This document shows, piece by piece, positions 17,998-27,512 of a stretch of 64,000 bases of DNA. Where the stretch lies: the NCBI RefSeq assembly GCF_005144865.1, contig NZ_SWFM01000002.1, positions 1-64,000 on the forward strand, given 5' to 3'. How positions within the stretch are numbered: position 1 is the first letter of the stretch; every line of letters begins with the position of its first letter. Below the pieces are notes generated by a model. It had not been told where the DNA came from. It ran no database searches and saw only the letters and a program-made list of their open reading frames with translations. Both the position numbers and the translations under genes were made by a program. The DNA comes from Guptibacillus hwajinpoensis. Lineage in GTDB: Bacteria; Bacillota; Bacilli; Bacillales; Guptibacillaceae.

Positions 17998-18987
17998 ATG
18001 CCAACTATTAAAGATGTTGCGAAGCGCGCTGGTGTTTCACGAACAACTGTATCAAGAGTTCTTAACGACAATGGCTACGTCAGCCATGAAGCTAGACAGC
18101 GTGTAGTAGAAGCGGTTAAAGAGATGGGATATATTCCTAGCGCTCATGCTAAGACGATGCGAACGAAGCGATCGGGCGTTATTGGTGTCATTCTACCTAG
18201 AATTAGCACTGAAACAGCTAGTAGAGTTGTAAATGGAATTGAAGAAGAATTGGCAGCTAATGGCTATCAAATTCTATTAACAAACACCCAATTGAAACCT
18301 GAGAAGGAAATTGAAAATATTAAACTATTGAAAAGTCGTCAGGTAGACGGCATTATTTTACTTGCTACAAATCGAAATCAAGATTTGCTTGAAACGATTG
18401 CTGACTTATCGATTCCTTTTGTTGCACTTGGCCAGGAACTTACGGGTGTCACATCCGTTGTGTATGATGATTACAATTCAGCATTTGACGTAACAGAGTC
18501 CTTCATTTCTAAAGGACATCAAGATATTGCTTTTATCGGAGTACCTGAAACAGATCATGCTGTTGGGGTCGTTCGTAAGCAAGGTTATCTAGATGCAATG
18601 GCAAAGCATCATCTTCCTGTTAAAGAAGAGTGGATTCAGCATGGAAACTTCAGCTTTGAATCGGGCTATCAAGCAGCGAAACAGTTAATGGAAGATACAC
18701 ATTTTAAGCCAACAGCCCTTTTTGCAGTAACTGATCGAATGGCCATTGGTGCACTTGGTTATTTGAAAGAAAAGCAAATTGACGTTCCGGGTGAAGTAGC
18801 GTTATTTGGTATAGGAGCATCGGATTTATCACTGCATGTAACACCACCGTTATCGACCGTAGACTATTTCAACGAAGATGCTGGCCAAAAGACTGCTCAG
18901 CTTATCTTGGAGCAGTTAACAGGAAAAGTGGGTGAAAAAGAAAAAATAAAACTTAACTATAGACTTATAAAAAGAGATAGTGTATAG
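17998..18987 (+). CDS. LacI-family regulator of the sucrose locus
   Basis: A 329-residue LacI/GalR repressor. The N-terminal helix-turn-helix is PTIKDVAKRAGVSRTTVSRVL with hinge YIPSAHAKTMRTKRS. A periplasmic-binding-like effector domain follows (about 60-329). TGGAGG precedes the ATG. It lies directly upstream of sucrose PTS and sucrose-6-phosphate hydrolase genes, and LacI-type palindromes flank the PTS promoter. It is therefore probably a ScrR/SacR-like repressor responding to sucrose-6-phosphate or fructose. The effector is inferred from context. Confidence 0.85.
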   Translation: MPTIKDVAKRAGVSRTTVSRVLNDNGYVSHEARQRVVEAVKEMGYIPSAHAKTMRTKRSGVIGVILPRISTETASRVVNGIEEELAANGYQILLTNTQLKPEKEIENIKLLKSRQVDGIILLATNRNQDLLETIADLSIPFVALGQELTGVTSVVYDDYNSAFDVTESFISKGHQDIAFIGVPETDHAVGVVRKQGYLDAMAKHHLPVKEEWIQHGNFSFESGYQAAKQLMEDTHFKPTALFAVTDRMAIGALGYLKEKQIDVPGEVALFGIGASDLSLHVTPPLSTVDYFNEDAGQKTAQLILEQLTGKVGEKEKIKLNYRLIKRDSV

Positions 18988-18994
18988 TAGCTTT

Positions 18995-19008
18995 TGAAAG
19001 CGATGTCA
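18995..19008 (+). promoter_or_regulatory. CcpA cre site upstream of sacP
   Basis: TGAAAGCGATGTCA matches the cre consensus TGWAANCGNTNWCA at every defined position. Confidence 0.75.
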
Positions 19009-19024
19009 CTTCTTTTTTCAACGA

Positions 19025-19040
19025 TGTGGAATCGTTCACA
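19025..19040 (+). promoter_or_regulatory. LacI-type operator 1 (sucrose locus)
   Basis: TGTGGAATCGTTCACA is a near-palindrome centred on ATCG. It shares GGAATCG with the second site at 19124. Confidence 0.55.
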
Positions 19041-19091
19041 CATGTAATGAAATGTCTTTTACAAGAAACACTGGGAATAGAATCAAGAAAA

Positions 19092-19105
19092 TGTAAACGC
19101 TCGCA
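19092..19105 (+). promoter_or_regulatory. Second cre-like site upstream of sacP
   Basis: TGTAAACGCTCGCA matches the cre consensus with one mismatch. Confidence 0.55.
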
Positions 19106-19123
19106 TTCATTTTCTAAGCAATA

Positions 19124-19137
19124 TGGAATCGATACCA
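19124..19137 (+). promoter_or_regulatory. LacI-type operator 2 (sucrose locus)
   Basis: TGGAATCGATACCA is a 14-bp palindrome with one mismatched pair, immediately before sacP. It is a likely target of the adjacent LacI-family protein. Confidence 0.65.
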
Positions 19138-19170
19138 CATTAAGTGAACATATCGGAGGGGGATATTAAT

Positions 19171-20565
19171 ATGGCGACAAATCGTGAAATTGCGCAGGAA
19201 GTTATTGAAGCAATTGGTGGACAGGAGAATATTCAATCAGTTGCGCACTGTGCAACAAGACTTCGCATCATGGTTCATGATAAAGAGAAAATTGATCAAG
19301 AAAGAGTAGAAGGGGTTGAGAAAGTAAAAGGTGCTTTCTATAACTCTGGGCAGTATCAAGTGATTTTTGGAACAGGAACGGTTAACCGCATTTATGATGA
19401 GGTAACAGCACTAGGTGCAACAGGTTCAACGAAAGCAGATCAAAAAGAAGAGTCCGCTAAACAAGGCAATGCCTTCCAACGTGCGGTTCGTTCATTTGGC
19501 GACGTATTTGTTCCAATTATACCGGCATTAGTTGCAACAGGACTATTTATGGGATTACGTGGTCTCGTTCTTCAAGAACAGATCCTTGCGCTTTTCGGAT
19601 TAACACCAGCGGACATTTCGGATAACTTCATCTTATTTACACAAGTATTAACGGATACAGCCTTTATCTTCTTACCTGCACTTGTAGCCTGGTCAACGTT
19701 CCGTGTATTCGGAGGAAATCCAACGATTGGGTTAGTGCTTGGTTTAATGCTTGTAACACCTGCGCTTCCTAATGCGTGGGAAGTTGCAGCAGGTAATGCA
19801 GAACCGCTTAAGTTTCTAGGGTTCATTCCAGTTGTAGGTTATCAGGGTTCCGTTATTCCAGCTTTCGTTGCTGGTTTACTAGGTGCCAAGCTTGAGAAGC
19901 GAATTCGTAAAATGGTTCCAGAATCATTGGACTTAATTCTAACTCCGTTTCTTGTTCTGTTAATTATGATTACACTGTCGCTATTTGCGATCGGACCTAT
20001 TTTCCATACCGTTGAAGAGTATATTATGGCAGGAACAATCTATATTCTTGATCTTCCATTTGGTTTAAGTGGATTGATTATTGGGTTCTTCCACCAGATT
20101 ATCGTTATTACTGGTGTGCACCATATCTTTAATTTCCTTGAGATTCAACTTTTTGAAAACCTTGGCTTTAACCCGTTTAATCCAATTATCTCTGCTGCAA
20201 TCGCAGCACAAGGTGGAGCTGCACTTGCAGTTGGTTTAAAAACGAAGTCGAAAAAGCTAAAGGCCCTTGCGCTTCCGTCTTCACTTTCTGCATTCCTTGG
20301 AATTACGGAGCCAGCAATCTTTGGTGTTAACCTTCGCTACATGAAGCCGTTTGTTATGGGACTTATCGGAGGTGCTGTCGGAGGATTTCTTGCTTCCCTA
20401 TTTAAATTGAAAGCAACGGGTCTAGCCGTAACGGTAATTCCAGGTACACTGCTTTTCTTAAACAGCCAAATTTTCTTGTACCTTCTCGTTAACATCATTT
20501 CAATCGGTATCGCTTTTGGTTTAACATGGGCGTTCGGTTACAAAGACGGAATGCTTGATAAATAG
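19171..20565 (+). CDS. sacP: Sucrose-specific PTS EIIBC component
   Basis: 464 residues from ATG 19171, with GGAGGGGG 8 nt upstream; B. subtilis SacP has 461. The EIIB domain (about 1-85) has the phosphorylated Cys27 in SVAHCATRLRI. The EIIC domain (about 105-455) has about 8-10 membrane segments and the conserved HHIFNFLEIQ and GITEPAIFGVN blocks. It imports sucrose as sucrose-6-phosphate. There is no EIIA domain, so phosphate must come from a glucose-type EIIA encoded elsewhere. The hydrolase for the product is the next gene. Confidence 0.93.
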   Translation: MATNREIAQEVIEAIGGQENIQSVAHCATRLRIMVHDKEKIDQERVEGVEKVKGAFYNSGQYQVIFGTGTVNRIYDEVTALGATGSTKADQKEESAKQGNAFQRAVRSFGDVFVPIIPALVATGLFMGLRGLVLQEQILALFGLTPADISDNFILFTQVLTDTAFIFLPALVAWSTFRVFGGNPTIGLVLGLMLVTPALPNAWEVAAGNAEPLKFLGFIPVVGYQGSVIPAFVAGLLGAKLEKRIRKMVPESLDLILTPFLVLLIMITLSLFAIGPIFHTVEEYIMAGTIYILDLPFGLSGLIIGFFHQIIVITGVHHIFNFLEIQLFENLGFNPFNPIISAAIAAQGGAALAVGLKTKSKKLKALALPSSLSAFLGITEPAIFGVNLRYMKPFVMGLIGGAVGGFLASLFKLKATGLAVTVIPGTLLFLNSQIFLYLLVNIISIGIAFGLTWAFGYKDGMLDK

Positions 20566-20573
20566 AAATAACG

Positions 20574-20601
20574 AAGGGGTCCTCATAGAGTGGCCCCTTT
20601 T
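20574..20601 (+). terminator. Hairpin between sacP and sacA
   Basis: AAGGGGTCCTC with GAGTGGCCCCTT, followed by TTC. The poor T-tract suggests partial termination or mRNA processing between the two genes. Confidence 0.5.
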
Positions 20602-20629
20602 CAAAATATTAAAGATATAGGTGATAAAT

Positions 20630-22069
20630 ATGCTTGAGCGAAATGAAGAATTAAAAGAATTAGCGCTTAAAGAAATGGAAGCACACCGTGAAACAGTGGA
20701 GGGTGACCATCACCGTTCTCGTTTTCACCTCATGCCACCAGTAGGTCTATTAAATGACCCAAATGGATTTATTCAGTGGAATGGTGTCTATCATGTGTTC
20801 TTCCAATGGATGCCATTCAGTACTGATCATGGTGCCAAGTTCTGGGGACATTATACGTCAACTGATTTAGTTAATTGGAAGCTTGCTCCAACCGCTTTGG
20901 CTCCAGGGGATTGGTACGATAAAAACGGCTGTTATTCTGGTAGTGCAATCAGTCATGAAGATAAGATGCTGCTATTCTATACGGGTAATGTGAAAGATGA
21001 AGCCGGCAATCGTGAAACGTATCAGTGTCTGGCTGAATCAACGGATGGTATCCATTTTGATAAGAAGGGCGTTGTTCTAAATCTTCCAGAAGGGTATACC
21101 GCCCATTTCCGGGATCCGAAAGTATGGCAGCATTTAGATAAGTGGTATATGGTCATCGGAACGCAGAATCTAGACGAAGAAGGTAGAGTAGTACTATTCG
21201 AGTCTAGCGATCTAAAGAACTGGGATTTAAAAGGGGATGTAACAGCTTCAGGTCATCAAGAACTTGGCTCGTTCGGTTACATGTGGGAGTGTCCTGACTT
21301 ATTTGAATTAGATGGAACAGACGTCTTGCTATTTTCTCCTCAGGGACTAGAGGCTGAGGGTGACTTATATCAAAATGTGTATCAAACAGGATACCTAACT
21401 GGCAAACTTGATTATGAAGAAGGAAAATTATTTCATGGCTCGTTTAATGAACTTGATCGTGGCTTTGAATTCTATGCTCCTCAAACGACACTTGATGAGA
21501 ATGGACGACGCCTGTTAATCGGTTGGATGGGTGTTCCTGAACAGGGGGAAGAACATCATCCAACAAGAGAGCATAAATGGATTCATATGCTAACCATTCC
21601 ACGTGAGCTGAACTATGTGAATGGCAAATTAATTCAACGCCCTGTGCCAGAACTAGAAGCATTGCGTCACCAAAAAGTAGAGAAAACGGCGAATCTTTCA
21701 AATGAAAAAATAGAATGGAGAGAAATGAACGGTACTGTTTATGAATTACTTCTACAACTTAGAAAAGTAGATGGTTCTTTCTCTATTCATTTCCGAAACC
21801 ACGCTTCGATGATTTTTGATTCAGAAGAACAGAAACTTACATTTAAGCGAGAGAGCTTTATCGATGGCAAAGAGGAATCTCGTAGTTGTTCAATTGCAGA
21901 AGTAAGGGAGCTTCGATTCTTTGTAGATGCATCCTCAATCGAAGTGTTTGTAAATGGTGGAGAAGAAGTCTTCACGTCAAGAATTTTCCCAAGAGAAAAT
22001 GAGGAAAGTCTTGTTTTCAAGGGCGTTGGTGAAGTTCATTTTGAAGCAACAAAATGGGGAATCAATTAA
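20630..22069 (+). CDS. sacA: Sucrose-6-phosphate hydrolase
   Basis: 479 residues from ATG 20630 (AGGTGA upstream), the same length as B. subtilis SacA. A GH32 five-bladed propeller carries the nucleophile Asp43 in LLNDPNGF, the transition-state Asp in HFRDPKVW and the acid/base Glu in MWECPDLF. A C-terminal beta-sandwich runs from about 340 to 479 (FVDASSIEVFVNGGEEVFTSR). It splits sucrose-6-phosphate into glucose-6-phosphate and fructose inside the cell. It lies 64 bp after sacP and ends at a strong terminator. Confidence 0.94.
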   Translation: MLERNEELKELALKEMEAHRETVEGDHHRSRFHLMPPVGLLNDPNGFIQWNGVYHVFFQWMPFSTDHGAKFWGHYTSTDLVNWKLAPTALAPGDWYDKNGCYSGSAISHEDKMLLFYTGNVKDEAGNRETYQCLAESTDGIHFDKKGVVLNLPEGYTAHFRDPKVWQHLDKWYMVIGTQNLDEEGRVVLFESSDLKNWDLKGDVTASGHQELGSFGYMWECPDLFELDGTDVLLFSPQGLEAEGDLYQNVYQTGYLTGKLDYEEGKLFHGSFNELDRGFEFYAPQTTLDENGRRLLIGWMGVPEQGEEHHPTREHKWIHMLTIPRELNYVNGKLIQRPVPELEALRHQKVEKTANLSNEKIEWREMNGTVYELLLQLRKVDGSFSIHFRNHASMIFDSEEQKLTFKRESFIDGKEESRSCSIAEVRELRFFVDASSIEVFVNGGEEVFTSRIFPRENEESLVFKGVGEVHFEATKWGIN

Positions 22070-22082
22070 TCTATTACAAAGT

Positions 22083-22112
22083 AAAGCCCCGGCATTCATT
22101 GCCGGGGCTTTT
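22083..22112 (+). terminator. Terminator after sacA
   Basis: The perfect 11-bp stem AAAGCCCCGGC with its complement, then T4. Confidence 0.9.
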
Positions 22113-22125
22113 GATATTTAATTAT

Positions 22126-22256
22126 ATGGCTCTTTTCTAAAAGATTGTTGCTTTTGAAATAATTATTGAATAAAAAAACAACACGTAATTAATTGGAGCA
22201 TCCTGGAGCGGAAATTAACTCACTCTTATAGTAACAATGTATGCGTAAAGAGCCAT
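22126..22256. repeat. Core-deleted MITE-like element with intact terminal inverted repeats
   Basis: The ends are perfect 10-bp inverted repeats: ATGGCTCTTT (22126-22135) and AAAGAGCCAT (22247-22256). Inside are AAAAGATTGTTGC, GGAGCATCCTGGAGCGGAAAT and GTAACAATG, which match the arms of the full copies. The GC-rich palindromic core is gone. The right end abuts the stop codon of the SDR gene. Confidence 0.7.
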
Positions 22257-23048
22257 TTAAATAGAGCGAATAATTCCGCCTTCTACACGCTGAGCAGATC
22301 CATTAATTGCTGACGATAGTGGAGACGCGAGGAAAGCGACTGTGTTAGAAACTTCCTCAACCGTAGCAAATCGTTGAATAAGAGATGTAGGTTCATTGTC
22401 TTTAAAGTAATCTTGCGTGAACTTTTCTAGATCCTTATTCTCCTCTGCCGCAGCGCCTTTCATATATCCTGCAACGCCCTCAGTCCAAGTTGGGCCTGGG
22501 AGAACAGAGTTAACTGTTACATTCGTGCCCTTCGTCATTTCAGCGAGTCCGCGCGATAAGCTGATAAGCGAGCTCTTTGTGACAGAGTATGGAATCATCT
22601 GAGCAAGTGGCTTAACGCCAGCTTCACTTGCAATGTTAAGGACACGACCTGTGTCACGAGAAAGCATGTCTGGAAGAAATTGACGCGAAAGACGAACCGC
22701 ACTAATGACATTTGTTTGGAAATAAGTCATCCATTCTTCATCTGTTACTTCTTCAAATGCTTTTACTTCGAAAAAGCCCATGTTGTTAACGAGAATATCT
22801 AACTTTCCTAGTCTATTTACTTCGTCTACAAGTTTCTGACTTTCTTCAGCTTTGGAAAGATCGGCAGCAATACCATGAACCTTCCCGAAAGAGGAAAGTT
22901 CCTCGACCAAATTGTTAACTCGTTCCTCTGTGCGTCCATTGACAATAACTTCTGCACCTTCTTTTAGTAGTGTTTCAGCGATCCCTTTCCCAATCCCAGA
23001 GGTAGAACCAGTAACAAGCGCTAGTTTATTTGATAGTTGTAAGTCCAT
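22257..23048 (-). CDS. Short-chain dehydrogenase/reductase
   Basis: 263 residues, classical SDR fold. The nucleotide-binding motif is TGSTSGIGKGIA (about 14-25), with NNMGFF near 88-93, the active-site Tyr/Lys pair in PYSVTKSSLISLSRG (about 152-166) and PGPTWTEG. It resembles FabG-like oxidoreductases such as B. subtilis YvrD. The substrate is unknown. AAAGGAGAG precedes the ATG. It is divergent from qoxA. Confidence 0.85.
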   Translation of the reverse strand: MDLQLSNKLALVTGSTSGIGKGIAETLLKEGAEVIVNGRTEERVNNLVEELSSFGKVHGIAADLSKAEESQKLVDEVNRLGKLDILVNNMGFFEVKAFEEVTDEEWMTYFQTNVISAVRLSRQFLPDMLSRDTGRVLNIASEAGVKPLAQMIPYSVTKSSLISLSRGLAEMTKGTNVTVNSVLPGPTWTEGVAGYMKGAAAEENKDLEKFTQDYFKDNEPTSLIQRFATVEEVSNTVAFLASPLSSAINGSAQRVEGGIIRSI

Positions 23049-23253
23049 AAAAACTCTCCTTTCGACATTTTAAGCATATCCAAACTGTAGCAAACCGAAG
23101 AATAGTATTACAATTAACCTGTCTTAAAATAAGAAAGAGCTTATAGGCAAGCGCTTTTTTATCCATTAAGGTTAAAAGATTCCATAAATATGAACAAAGT
23201 ATGGATGAATTGTGTCGAAAAAGTGATAGAAACATGAGCAACTTTTGACACTT

Positions 23254-23269
23254 TGTGACATATGTCACA
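23254..23269. promoter_or_regulatory. Perfect palindrome of Fnr/Rex type upstream of qoxA
   Basis: TGTGACATATGTCACA is a perfect 16-bp palindrome that fits the Fnr consensus TGTGA-N6-TCACA. It also resembles the Rex operator core TTGTGA...TCACAA. It lies about 110 bp upstream of qoxA in the 331-bp divergent region. The rest of that region shows only AT-rich promoter-like sequence. Confidence 0.65.
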
Positions 23270-23379
23270 TTCGAAGTAAGAACCTGCTACAATAACCAGT
23301 GTTAACGGGTGTTTACTGTCATTTTTATGTTTAAAATCTAGTTATCTAATATATAGAAAGAAAGGAAGGTGGCCTGGCG

Positions 23380-24336
23380 GTGAAGCGAATGAAGTCGATG
23401 CTAGCACTTAGTATGTTTTTTGCGGTTATGGTACTGAGTGGCTGTAGTAACTTAACAGTGCTTGATCCAAAAGGACCTGTAGCGGAGCAACAAGCAAATC
23501 TAATTCTATTCTCGATTGGATTTATGCTCTTTATTGTTGTTGTCGTATTTGTTCTATTTACTCTAATTCTAGTAAAATATCGCGAGCGTAAAAGCGGTCC
23601 TGAATACGAGCCTCCACATATTGAAGGTAACGTATTCCTTGAAATCGTATGGACTGTTATTCCGATTATAATTCTAGTTGTTCTAGCAATTCCAACTGTT
23701 CAAACGATCTTTGCTCTAGAGGAAGCTCCTGAAGCAACTTCACATAAAGATCCGATCGTCATTCATGCGACATCAGTCGATTGGAAATGGGTATTTAGTT
23801 ATCCTGAAGAAAATATTGAGACGGTTAACTATCTCCATATTCCAGAAGATCACCCTATTCTATTCAAACTGGCTTCTGCAGACTCAATGGGTTCATTCTG
23901 GATACCATCACTAGGCGGGCAGGAATATACAATGTCCGGTATGATGAATGAACTCTACTTACAAGCAGATGTACCTGGTGAATATAGAGGTCGTAACGCG
24001 AACTTTACGGGTGAAGGATTTACCGAGCAGACGTTCACTGTAACGGCTGAATCAGAAGAAGATTACGAAGAGTGGGTAGCTGAGGCACAAGATGCGCCTG
24101 AACTTACTCAAGAAAAATACAATGAACTCATGTTGAAAGGTCATGTGGAAGAGATGACATTCTCAGAAACACACCTTCAATGGGTAGATCATGGAATGGA
24201 TGCTGAGTACGCAACTAAAGTGCGAAACGGCGAATTAAATGAAGAAGAAAATCTTAAACAAGATGATGATTCTCATGATTCCCACTCAGATATGAACCAT
24301 GATGATAAAAAAGACTCTGAGGAACACTCGCATTAA
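23380..24336 (+). CDS. qoxA: Quinol oxidase (aa3-600 type) subunit II
   Basis: A 318-residue lipoprotein (lipobox LSGC, Cys22) with two membrane segments (about 42-65 and 88-108) and an extracytoplasmic cupredoxin domain. The CuA ligands of cytochrome c oxidase are absent (the loop reads [20 protein letters not shown] with no Cys). This identifies a menaquinol oxidase rather than a cytochrome c oxidase. The C-terminal 35 residues are His/Asp-rich and might bind metal. The start is GTG with GGAAGGTGG upstream. First gene of qoxABCD. Confidence 0.93.
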   Translation: MKRMKSMLALSMFFAVMVLSGCSNLTVLDPKGPVAEQQANLILFSIGFMLFIVVVVFVLFTLILVKYRERKSGPEYEPPHIEGNVFLEIVWTVIPIIILVVLAIPTVQTIFALEEAPEATSHKDPIVIHATSVDWKWVFSYPEENIETVNYLHIPEDHPILFKLASADSMGSFWIPSLGGQEYTMSGMMNELYLQADVPGEYRGRNANFTGEGFTEQTFTVTAESEEDYEEWVAEAQDAPELTQEKYNELMLKGHVEEMTFSETHLQWVDHGMDAEYATKVRNGELNEEENLKQDDDSHDSHSDMNHDDKKDSEEHSH

Positions 24337-24353
24337 GAGAGGAGGAAGACACC

Positions 24354-26291
24354 ATGAAACTGGATGAATTTTTTGTTACCGGTGATCCACTGATATATGG
24401 CGCCGACGTTTCGATTGCGCTAACGTTGATCGGAGCAATCTTCGCCTTAACCTATTTCAAGAAATGGAAATGGCTGTGGACTGAATGGTTAACAACAGTT
24501 GACCATAAGAAACTCGGTATTATGTATATCATCGCAGCAGTTCTTATGCTATTCCGCGGTGGTGTAGATGCCATGCTAATGAGAGCGCAGTTAACGGTTC
24601 CAGATGCAGGCTTCTTGGATGCGAATCACTATAACGAGATATTTACAACTCACGGAACGATCATGATTATTTTCATGGCGATGCCGTTCTTAATTGGTTT
24701 AATTAACGTTGTCGTTCCACTACAAATTGGTGCACGAGACGTTGCATATCCGTTCTTAAACGCAGTAAGTTTCTGGACGTTCTTCATGGGAGCTATGCTC
24801 TTTAACATTTCATTTGTTATTGGTGGATCTCCATCTGCTGGTTGGACAAGTTATGTTCCACTAGCTGGACTCGAACTGAGCCCTGGAGTAGGGCAGAACT
24901 ACTACTTACTCGGCTTACAGATTGCCGGGATCGGTACATTGCTAACGGGTATTAACTTCCTCGTTACAATTTTGAAAATGAGAGTACCATCAATGAAGCT
25001 TATGCAAATGCCGATCTTTACATGGTCTTCATTAATTACAATGGTTATTATCATCTTTGCATTCCCGGTTCTTACCGTGGCACTTGCACTTATGACGTTT
25101 GACCGTCTGTTTGGAAGTCACTTCTTTACAATGATGGATGGCGGTATGCCAATGCTTTGGGCAAACCTATTCTGGATATGGGGTCACCCTGAAGTATATA
25201 TTGTTATTCTTCCAGCGTTCGGTATGTTCTCAGAAATTATTAGTACATTCGCACGTAAAACACTATTCGGTTACAAAGCAATGGTTTATTCCATGGTCGT
25301 TATTGCCGGATTAAGCTTCCTTGTGTGGGTTCACCACTTCTTTACGATGGGAGCAGGTGGAGCAGTTAACTCATTCTTCTCCATCACAACGATGTTAATC
25401 GCCGTTCCGACAGGTGTGAAGATCTTCAACTGGCTGTTCACCCTGTACAAGGGACGAATACGGTTTACAACAGCCATGCTGTGGTCGCTAGCCTTTATCC
25501 CGAACTTCGTTATCGGTGGGGTAACAGGTGTTATGCTTGCGATGGCAGCAGCTGACTATCAGTACCACAATACGTATTTCCTTGTAGCTCACTTCCACTA
25601 CGTGCTTATCTCTGGTACGGTATATGCTTGTTTTGCAGGCTTACACTTCTGGTACCCGAAGATGTTCAATCATCGTTTGAACGAACGTTTAGGAAAATGG
25701 ACTTTCTGGATTTTCGTAGCAGGTTTCAACCTCTGTTTCTTCCCGATGTATTTCCTTGGTCTTGCAGGAATGCCTCGTCGTGTTTACACGTATGGAATCG
25801 GAGACGGCTGGATGAGCTTGAACGTACTTGCGACAATGGGTGGCGTATTAATGGGGATCGGATTCTTGATTCTTGTTTATAACATTTATTACAGCTTCCG
25901 CTACTCTCCACGTGAAACAACTGGAGATCCGTGGGATGGAAGAACGCTTGAATGGTCAACACCAGCTCCAGTACCGCATTACAACTTCGCCCATCTTCCT
26001 GAAGTGAAGGGTCATGATGCATTCTGGATTATGAAAGAAGAGATTAAACAAGGTAAGAAACCAGAAAAGAAACCATATAAACCAATTCATATGCCAAGCT
26101 ATTCAGGAGTGCCGGTTGTGATGAGTGTGTTCTTCTTCATCGCAGGATTCGGAATGGTCTTCTCATGGAATTGGATGTCAATTCTCGGATTAATTGGTGT
26201 TCTTGCAACAATGGTTATTCGTTCATTTGATTACGACAAAGGATTCTACGTTAGCGTAGAAGAGATAGAAGAACATGAAAAGACTACCTAA
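24354..26291 (+). CDS. qoxB: Quinol oxidase subunit I
   Basis: 645 residues (B. subtilis QoxB 649), about 14-15 membrane helices. It is a heme-copper oxidase catalytic subunit. The low-spin heme ligand region is [15 protein letters not shown]. The cross-linked CuB His-Tyr region is [17 protein letters not shown]. Further CuB ligands are in [10 protein letters not shown] and heme ligands in [11 protein letters not shown]. It reduces oxygen with menaquinol and pumps protons. GGAGGAAGACACC precedes the ATG. Second gene of the operon. Confidence 0.96.
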   Translation: MKLDEFFVTGDPLIYGADVSIALTLIGAIFALTYFKKWKWLWTEWLTTVDHKKLGIMYIIAAVLMLFRGGVDAMLMRAQLTVPDAGFLDANHYNEIFTTHGTIMIIFMAMPFLIGLINVVVPLQIGARDVAYPFLNAVSFWTFFMGAMLFNISFVIGGSPSAGWTSYVPLAGLELSPGVGQNYYLLGLQIAGIGTLLTGINFLVTILKMRVPSMKLMQMPIFTWSSLITMVIIIFAFPVLTVALALMTFDRLFGSHFFTMMDGGMPMLWANLFWIWGHPEVYIVILPAFGMFSEIISTFARKTLFGYKAMVYSMVVIAGLSFLVWVHHFFTMGAGGAVNSFFSITTMLIAVPTGVKIFNWLFTLYKGRIRFTTAMLWSLAFIPNFVIGGVTGVMLAMAAADYQYHNTYFLVAHFHYVLISGTVYACFAGLHFWYPKMFNHRLNERLGKWTFWIFVAGFNLCFFPMYFLGLAGMPRRVYTYGIGDGWMSLNVLATMGGVLMGIGFLILVYNIYYSFRYSPRETTGDPWDGRTLEWSTPAPVPHYNFAHLPEVKGHDAFWIMKEEIKQGKKPEKKPYKPIHMPSYSGVPVVMSVFFFIAGFGMVFSWNWMSILGLIGVLATMVIRSFDYDKGFYVSVEEIEEHEKTT

Positions 26292-26308
26292 TAAAGGAGG
26301 CGTGAAGC

Positions 26309-26917
26309 ATGGAAGCAGTCGAACATTCTCCTAACACGCCTTTAGAATATCAGACGGAAACAGGCCGTCTGAATATTCTAGGGTTCTGGATTTTCCTCGG
26401 TGCAGAGATCGCGCTCTTTTCAACACTGTTTGCGACCTACTTAGTATTAGTAGGGCGTACTGCAGACGGTCCTGGCCCAGCAGAACTTTTTGAAATCTCA
26501 GGTGTGTTAATTGAAACATTCTTGCTTTTAACAAGTAGTTTTACTTGTGGTCTAGCGATTCATTATATGAGAAACCATTCGCTTAAAGGCGTGTTTCTCT
26601 GGATTGGGATTACACTAGCACTTGGACTAGGATTCCTAGGATTTGAAATATATGAGTTCGTGCATTATATCCACGAAGGTGCTGCACTAACAACAAGTGC
26701 GTACTGGTCAGCATTCTTTGTTCTTGTTGGAACTCACGGTGCCCACGTGACATTGGGAATTGGATGGATTATCTTGATTCTCATTCAATTAAAACAGCGT
26801 GGATTAACACCAGATACATCAAGAAAGGTCTTTATTTCAAGTCTTTATTGGCACTTTCTTGACGTTGTGTGGATCTTCATCTTCACGGCAGTCTACTTGT
26901 ATGGGATGGTGATGTAA
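26309..26917 (+). CDS. qoxC: Quinol oxidase subunit III
   Basis: 202 residues with five membrane helices, subunit III family. Motifs include LGFWIFLGAEIALFSTLFATYLVL, FEIYEFVHYI, GTHGAHVTLGI and YWHFLDVVWIFIF. AAAGGAGG precedes the ATG. It helps maintain the oxidase complex and its proton uptake. Confidence 0.95.
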   Translation: MEAVEHSPNTPLEYQTETGRLNILGFWIFLGAEIALFSTLFATYLVLVGRTADGPGPAELFEISGVLIETFLLLTSSFTCGLAIHYMRNHSLKGVFLWIGITLALGLGFLGFEIYEFVHYIHEGAALTTSAYWSAFFVLVGTHGAHVTLGIGWIILILIQLKQRGLTPDTSRKVFISSLYWHFLDVVWIFIFTAVYLYGMVM

Positions 26918-26918
26918 G

Positions 26919-27239
26919 ATGGCCTCTAACAACGAGCAGACAAACAGTCATAGCCACTTTCCATGGAGCCACGTAGTAGGCTTCGGCCTATCGATCGTAT
27001 TAACGTTATTAGCTCTCTGGATTGGTTTCTACTCAGGTTTTAGCCTCACAACAATCATGGTGATCGTCGTAGGACTTGCACTAGTACAAGCAACGATTCA
27101 ACTCTTAATGTTTATGCACATTACTGAGAGTGAAGATAGTAGTGTTCAAGTTGGTACGATTCTATACGCCGTCTTTATTGCTGTAGCTGTTGTGGCAGGC
27201 ACAATCTGGGTTATGTCATTCGGTATGCATTATATGTAG
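26919..27239 (+). CDS. qoxD: Quinol oxidase subunit IV
   Basis: 106 residues with three membrane helices, COX4/CyoD-like. The ATG is 1 nt after the qoxC stop, so translation is probably coupled. The short His-containing N-terminus (NNEQTNSHSHFPWSHVVGFGLS) and FMHITESEDS are typical. Last gene of qoxABCD. Confidence 0.93.
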   Translation: MASNNEQTNSHSHFPWSHVVGFGLSIVLTLLALWIGFYSGFSLTTIMVIVVGLALVQATIQLLMFMHITESEDSSVQVGTILYAVFIAVAVVAGTIWVMSFGMHYM

Positions 27240-27246
27240 ATAAAAT

Positions 27247-27480
27247 AGCTTTATTCAAAAGATATGCTGCTTAATAGCAGTTGATTTCCGCTCCAGGATC
27301 CTCGCTTTCCGCGGGGCGGGCGGTGAGCCTCCTCGGCGCGTAAGGCGCGCCTGTGGGGTCTCACCTGTCCCGCTAATCCCGCAGGAGTCGAGCATCCTTT
27401 CGCTCCAATCAGCTAAGTGTTGTTTTTAATACATCTATTAAAAACAACAAACTCTTAGAAGAAGCCAAATAAATAAAGCT
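27247..27480. repeat. MITE-like palindromic element, copy 1
   Basis: The outer ends AGCTTTATT (27247-27255) and AATAAAGCT (27472-27480) are inverted repeats. The GC-rich core (about 27280-27415) contains GATTTCCGCTCCAGGAT, TTTCCGCGGGG, GTGAGCCTCCTC, CTGTGGGGTCTCAC and CCCGCAGGAGTCGAGCATCC, and folds into long nested hairpins. No coding sequence is present. It separates qoxD from the ywcE-like gene. Confidence 0.8.
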
Positions 27481-27512
27481 GTTCACCTGGAAATGGTGAC
27501 AGCTTTTTTGAA

